DNA of 64,000 nt from contig NZ_JAKZEW010000003.1 in the NCBI RefSeq assembly GCF_022548875.1, forward strand, positions 1 through 64,000, read 5' to 3'. The position numbers and the translations under genes were made by a program. The notes under the pieces were generated by a model that did not search any database, was not told the origin of the DNA, and saw nothing but the letters and a program-made list of their open reading frames with translations. Shown here one piece after another: positions 62,078-64,000 of the stretch. Position 1 is the stretch's first letter, and every line of letters begins with the position of its first letter. This stretch comes from Glycomyces sp. L485. Its GTDB lineage: Bacteria; Actinomycetota; Actinomycetes; Mycobacteriales; Micromonosporaceae.

Positions 62078-62695
62078 CTATTCGGCTTCCTGAGCCTCTT
62101 TCTCCTTGGCTTCGTCGATGACGCGGTTGGCGACGTCCTTCATCGACAGCCGGTGGTCCATCGCGGCGCGCTGGATCCAGCGGAAGGCGTCGGGCTCGGG
62201 CATGCCGTACTGGGTCATGAGCAGGCCTTTGGCGCGGTCGACGAGCTTGCGGACTTCGAGGCGCTCGGTGAGGTTCTCGACTTCCTTCTCCAGGGCCGTC
62301 ATCTCGGCGAAGCGGGTGAGCGAGAGCTCGATCGCGGGCACGAGATCGGATTTCTGGAAGGGTTTGACGAGGTAGGCCATGGCACCTGCGGACTGGGCGC
62401 GGTTGATGAGGTCGCGCTGGCTGAAGGCGGTGAGGATCACGACGGGCGCGATGCGCGCGGACACGATCTTCTCCGCGGCTTGGAGGCCGTCCATGATCGG
62501 CATCTGGATATCGCAGATCACCAGGTCGGGCTGGTGCTCTTGGGCGAGCCTGACGGCGGCTTCGCCGTCTGCCGCCTCGGCTACGACCTCGTAGCCCTCC
62601 TCGGTGAGCATCTCGGCCAGGTCGAGGCGGATGAGCCCCTCGTCTTCGGCGATGAGCACGCGCTTGCGCGGCTCCTCGGCGGCCTTGCTCGTCAT
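62078..62695 (-). CDS. pdtaR: ANTAR-domain response regulator PdtaR
   Basis: 205 residues. The receiver domain (about 12-125) has VLIAEDEGLIR (acidic pocket), LVICDIQMPIMDG with the phospho-acceptor Asp, and KPFQKSDL with the conserved Lys. A coiled coil leads into the C-terminal ANTAR domain (about 138-193, VDRAKGLLMTQYGMPEPDAF), which binds paired RNA hairpins and causes antitermination. The kinase PdtaS is not adjacent. Location next to polA is typical. Confidence 0.95.
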   Translation of the reverse strand: MTSKAAEEPRKRVLIAEDEGLIRLDLAEMLTEEGYEVVAEAADGEAAVRLAQEHQPDLVICDIQMPIMDGLQAAEKIVSARIAPVVILTAFSQRDLINRAQSAGAMAYLVKPFQKSDLVPAIELSLTRFAEMTALEKEVENLTERLEVRKLVDRAKGLLMTQYGMPEPDAFRWIQRAAMDHRLSMKDVANRVIDEAKEKEAQEAE

Positions 62696-62890
62696 GCGTG
62701 TCCGTACCTTTCATGCGCGTCTGGTGGTCGGGCGTGCGGCAGTGAAGGCACACCAGGAAGTTAGCTTATCCGGCGAGGGCTTCGGATGCATCTCCCTATG
62801 TCGAGCGTTTCGGACGGCCGGGCCGGACTGTCGGCCTCCGCACCCCGGGGGTATCATGTTCTGCGGTCCGATCCTTGGAGTTCGGTGTCC

Positions 62891-62964
62891 GGCCCGGTAT
62901 TCCAATTGGCAGAGAAGACGGATTCAAAACCCGTACAGTGTGGGTTCGAGTCCCACCCGGGCTA
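62891..62964 (+). tRNA. Atypical tRNA, anticodon CAA (Leu by anticodon), short variable arm
   Basis: 74 nt: acceptor GGCCCGG/CCGGGCT (first pair G-U), a weak D stem, anticodon loop TTCAAAA (anticodon CAA), variable loop ACAGT of five bases, T stem GTGGG/CCCAC with TTCGAGT. A true tRNA-Leu has a long variable arm; this one does not, and its anticodon stem has a mismatch next to the loop. It resembles the non-canonical tRNAs seen in several actinobacteria. CCA is not encoded. Confidence 0.75.
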
Positions 62965-62994
62965 CTGGGGAGCATCCCAGCTCAAGCTACAGAG

Positions 62995-63037
62995 AGCCGC
63001 CGCCGACCGGTGCAAGCACCGGTCGGCGGCGGTTTTT
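62995..63037 (+). terminator. Strong intrinsic terminator after the tRNA
   Basis: A 17-bp perfect stem (62997-63013 with 63016-63032), extendable by two further pairs, with a minimal loop, followed by TTTTT. It clearly ends the tRNA transcript on the plus strand. Confidence 0.9.
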
Positions 63038-63060
63038 CACGTGCGGCCGTGTGCCGCTAT

Positions 63061-63100
63061 CTGTGGACGACACATAAACGGATCTAGGCGTCGTCCACAG
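63061..63100. repeat. 11-bp inverted repeat in the tRNA-tnpB gap
   Basis: CTGTGGACGAC at 63061-63071 is mirrored exactly at 63090-63100 with 18 nt between. It lies in the non-coding stretch 63038-63300, in which no gene is otherwise recognisable. It may be a hairpin or part of a mobile-element end. Confidence 0.4.
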
Positions 63101-63299
63101 CCTCCCGTATGGCGCGGCCTTCTCCAGAGTCAGCGCACCCCCGCCCTGGTGCGGCAAGCTTTGGTGGAGCCTCCCCCAGGTTCGCGACCCCTCTGAGGTC
63201 CCCCGCTTTGCCGGACACGGTGCTGCAAGCCTCATGCCCTCGTCGAAGTGCAACTTCAGTGCACGGTTCTCAACTTCCAGACAACGGACATACATTCGT

Positions 63300-63335
63300 C
63301 AAGTGACCTCCGGATGAATCCGGAGGCTTGTACCT
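63300..63335 (-). mobile_element. Right-end hairpin of an IS605/TnpB-type element
   Basis: CCTCCGGAT-GA-ATCCGGAGG (63307-63326) is a perfect hairpin about 55 bases past the tnpB stop. Such imperfect or perfect hairpins mark the right end of IS200/IS605 elements, and the adjoining 3' UTR usually forms the omega-RNA scaffold. Only this end is inside the window. Confidence 0.6.
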
Positions 63336-63380
63336 CGTCCGCCGTCGCTGGCTGCGACGTGGTCGGGTAGATCGCGGCCG

Positions 63381-64000
63381 CTATGCGGCCACTCGGGACC
63401 CTTGACTCACAGCCCAAGCCATCCGGCCACGTGCACGCACGTTCACGGCGGCTATGACGTCGGCCGGTCCAGCGAGACCGCACCCACGACATTCAAATCT
63501 GTCTCTCGATCTTCGGTTGGCCCGTTCCGCGTGGTGGCACAGCGGGCACATCTGTGAGGTGTGCCGAGCGTCCACGACGACGACCGGCACACCCGCCCGC
63601 TTCGCCTTGTACGCGATGTGTTGCGCCAACTGGTAGAACGGCCAGTTCGAGATCCTGCCGCGCTGGGACCGGGTGAGCCGTACCCGCTCGCGGATGCCCT
63701 CAAGGTCTTCGAGGGCGATCCCGCGACCGGTGCGTTCGGCCGCCGACACGATCGCTTTCGCTATCTTGTGATTGGTGTGCGCCGCGTGCCGCGACTCCCG
63801 CCGCGCCCGCTGCTTGAGTCGCCGCTTCGCGGCCTTGGTCTGCTTGGCCTGCAACTCAGCGCGGGCCCGCGCCATCCGACGCCGGTACCGCTCCAGGCCC
63901 TTGCCTTGGAAGTTCACCTCATCCGAAGTGGTGGCGAGGTTGACGACGCCTCGATCCACACCGATGAAATCGACCGGGTCCGGCATCGCCTCGGCCTCGG
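63381..64000 (-). CDS. tnpB: TnpB (IS605 OrfB-type RNA-guided nuclease), C-terminal part, cut by window end
   Basis: At least 205 residues, open at the 64000 edge. Counting from the first in-window Met, Asp11 in GVDRGVVNLATT is RuvC-I, Glu93 in IALEDLEGIRE is RuvC-II, and Asp176 in GPADVIAAVNV is RuvC-III. The zinc ribbon Cys147, Cys150, Cys166 and Cys169 is intact. Catalytic residues are therefore present. Full length would be 370-400 residues, so the rest must lie outside the window. No tnpA is visible here. Confidence 0.9.
   Translation of the reverse strand, partial: EAEAMPDPVDFIGVDRGVVNLATTSDEVNFQGKGLERYRRRMARARAELQAKQTKAAKRRLKQRARRESRHAAHTNHKIAKAIVSAAERTGRGIALEDLEGIRERVRLTRSQRGRISNWPFYQLAQHIAYKAKRAGVPVVVVDARHTSQMCPLCHHAERANRRSRDRFECRGCGLAGPADVIAAVNVRARGRMAWAVSQGSRVAA

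Noticed and set aside
62891-62964. Opal-suppressor or selenocysteine tRNA reading (anticodon TCA)
   Set aside because: Shifting the anticodon loop by one base breaks the anticodon stem; the CAA reading pairs better.
63038-63300. Short open frames between the tRNA terminator and the tnpB right end
   Set aside because: No ribosome-binding sites or family-like motifs; low-complexity translations in several frames.

Overview
The window is high-GC DNA with dense, mostly minus-strand genes, frequent GTG and TTG starts, and many 4-bp GTGA/ATGA stop-start overlaps. Gene content points to an actinobacterium: SteA/SteB, an ANTAR response regulator, a CoaE-GrpB fusion, and the block tyrS - TPR - HAD - tlyA - nadK - recN - steA - steB - pyrG - NUDIX - ald - parA - scpA - scpB - rluB - cmk - der, as in Mycobacterium and Streptomyces. 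A Glycomycetales-like organism is a guess; no species can be fixed from the sequence alone.

1-9.3 kb is an accessory island ending at a tRNA-Pro(GGG). It holds a small HTH protein, a 1737-residue NACHT NTPase with an N-terminal PD-(D/E)XK-like domain (probable anti-phage protein), a SLOG-type nucleotide-binding protein coupled to an XRE/TPR regulator, and a large serine recombinase that has lost its catalytic N-terminus and runs antisense into the tRNA. 9.4-17.5 kb is chromosome housekeeping: der, cmk, rluB, scpB, scpA, a ParA-type ATPase, alanine dehydrogenase and a NUDIX hydrolase; xerD is absent from its usual place. A TetR regulator and a divergent MFS drug exporter share a clear palindromic operator (17.5-19.6 kb).

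19.6-31.2 kb holds pyrG, an envelope cluster (alkaline-phosphatase-like polytopic protein, GT4 glycosyltransferase, MurJ-type flippase, MraY/WecA-like protein), SteB, SteA and recN. At 31.2-40.3 kb a secreted cholesterol oxidase is inserted on the opposite strand between nadK and tlyA. Beyond it lie two tandem SCP2 proteins, a HAD phosphatase, a TPR protein with an internal 79-residue tandem duplication, and tyrS.

40.4-48.7 kb holds an RNB nuclease fused to two dsRNA-binding domains, coupled to a carbohydrate operon (cupin, DUF6807/PmoA-like, Gfo/Idh/MocA dehydrogenase, GH3 glycosidase) with a divergent LacI regulator. A LacI-type operator in this operon matches one in front of the cholesterol oxidase at 12 of 14 bases.

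48.7-62.7 kb contains bioB, a catalytically dead NlpC/P60-like protein, a TerC family protein behind a probable yybP-ykoY manganese riboswitch, a small monooxygenase, uvrB, a secreted two-repeat protein, coaE-grpB, rpsA, polA and pdtaR. The right end has an atypical short tRNA with anticodon CAA, a strong terminator, and the C-terminal part of a TnpB (IS605-type) gene running off the window.
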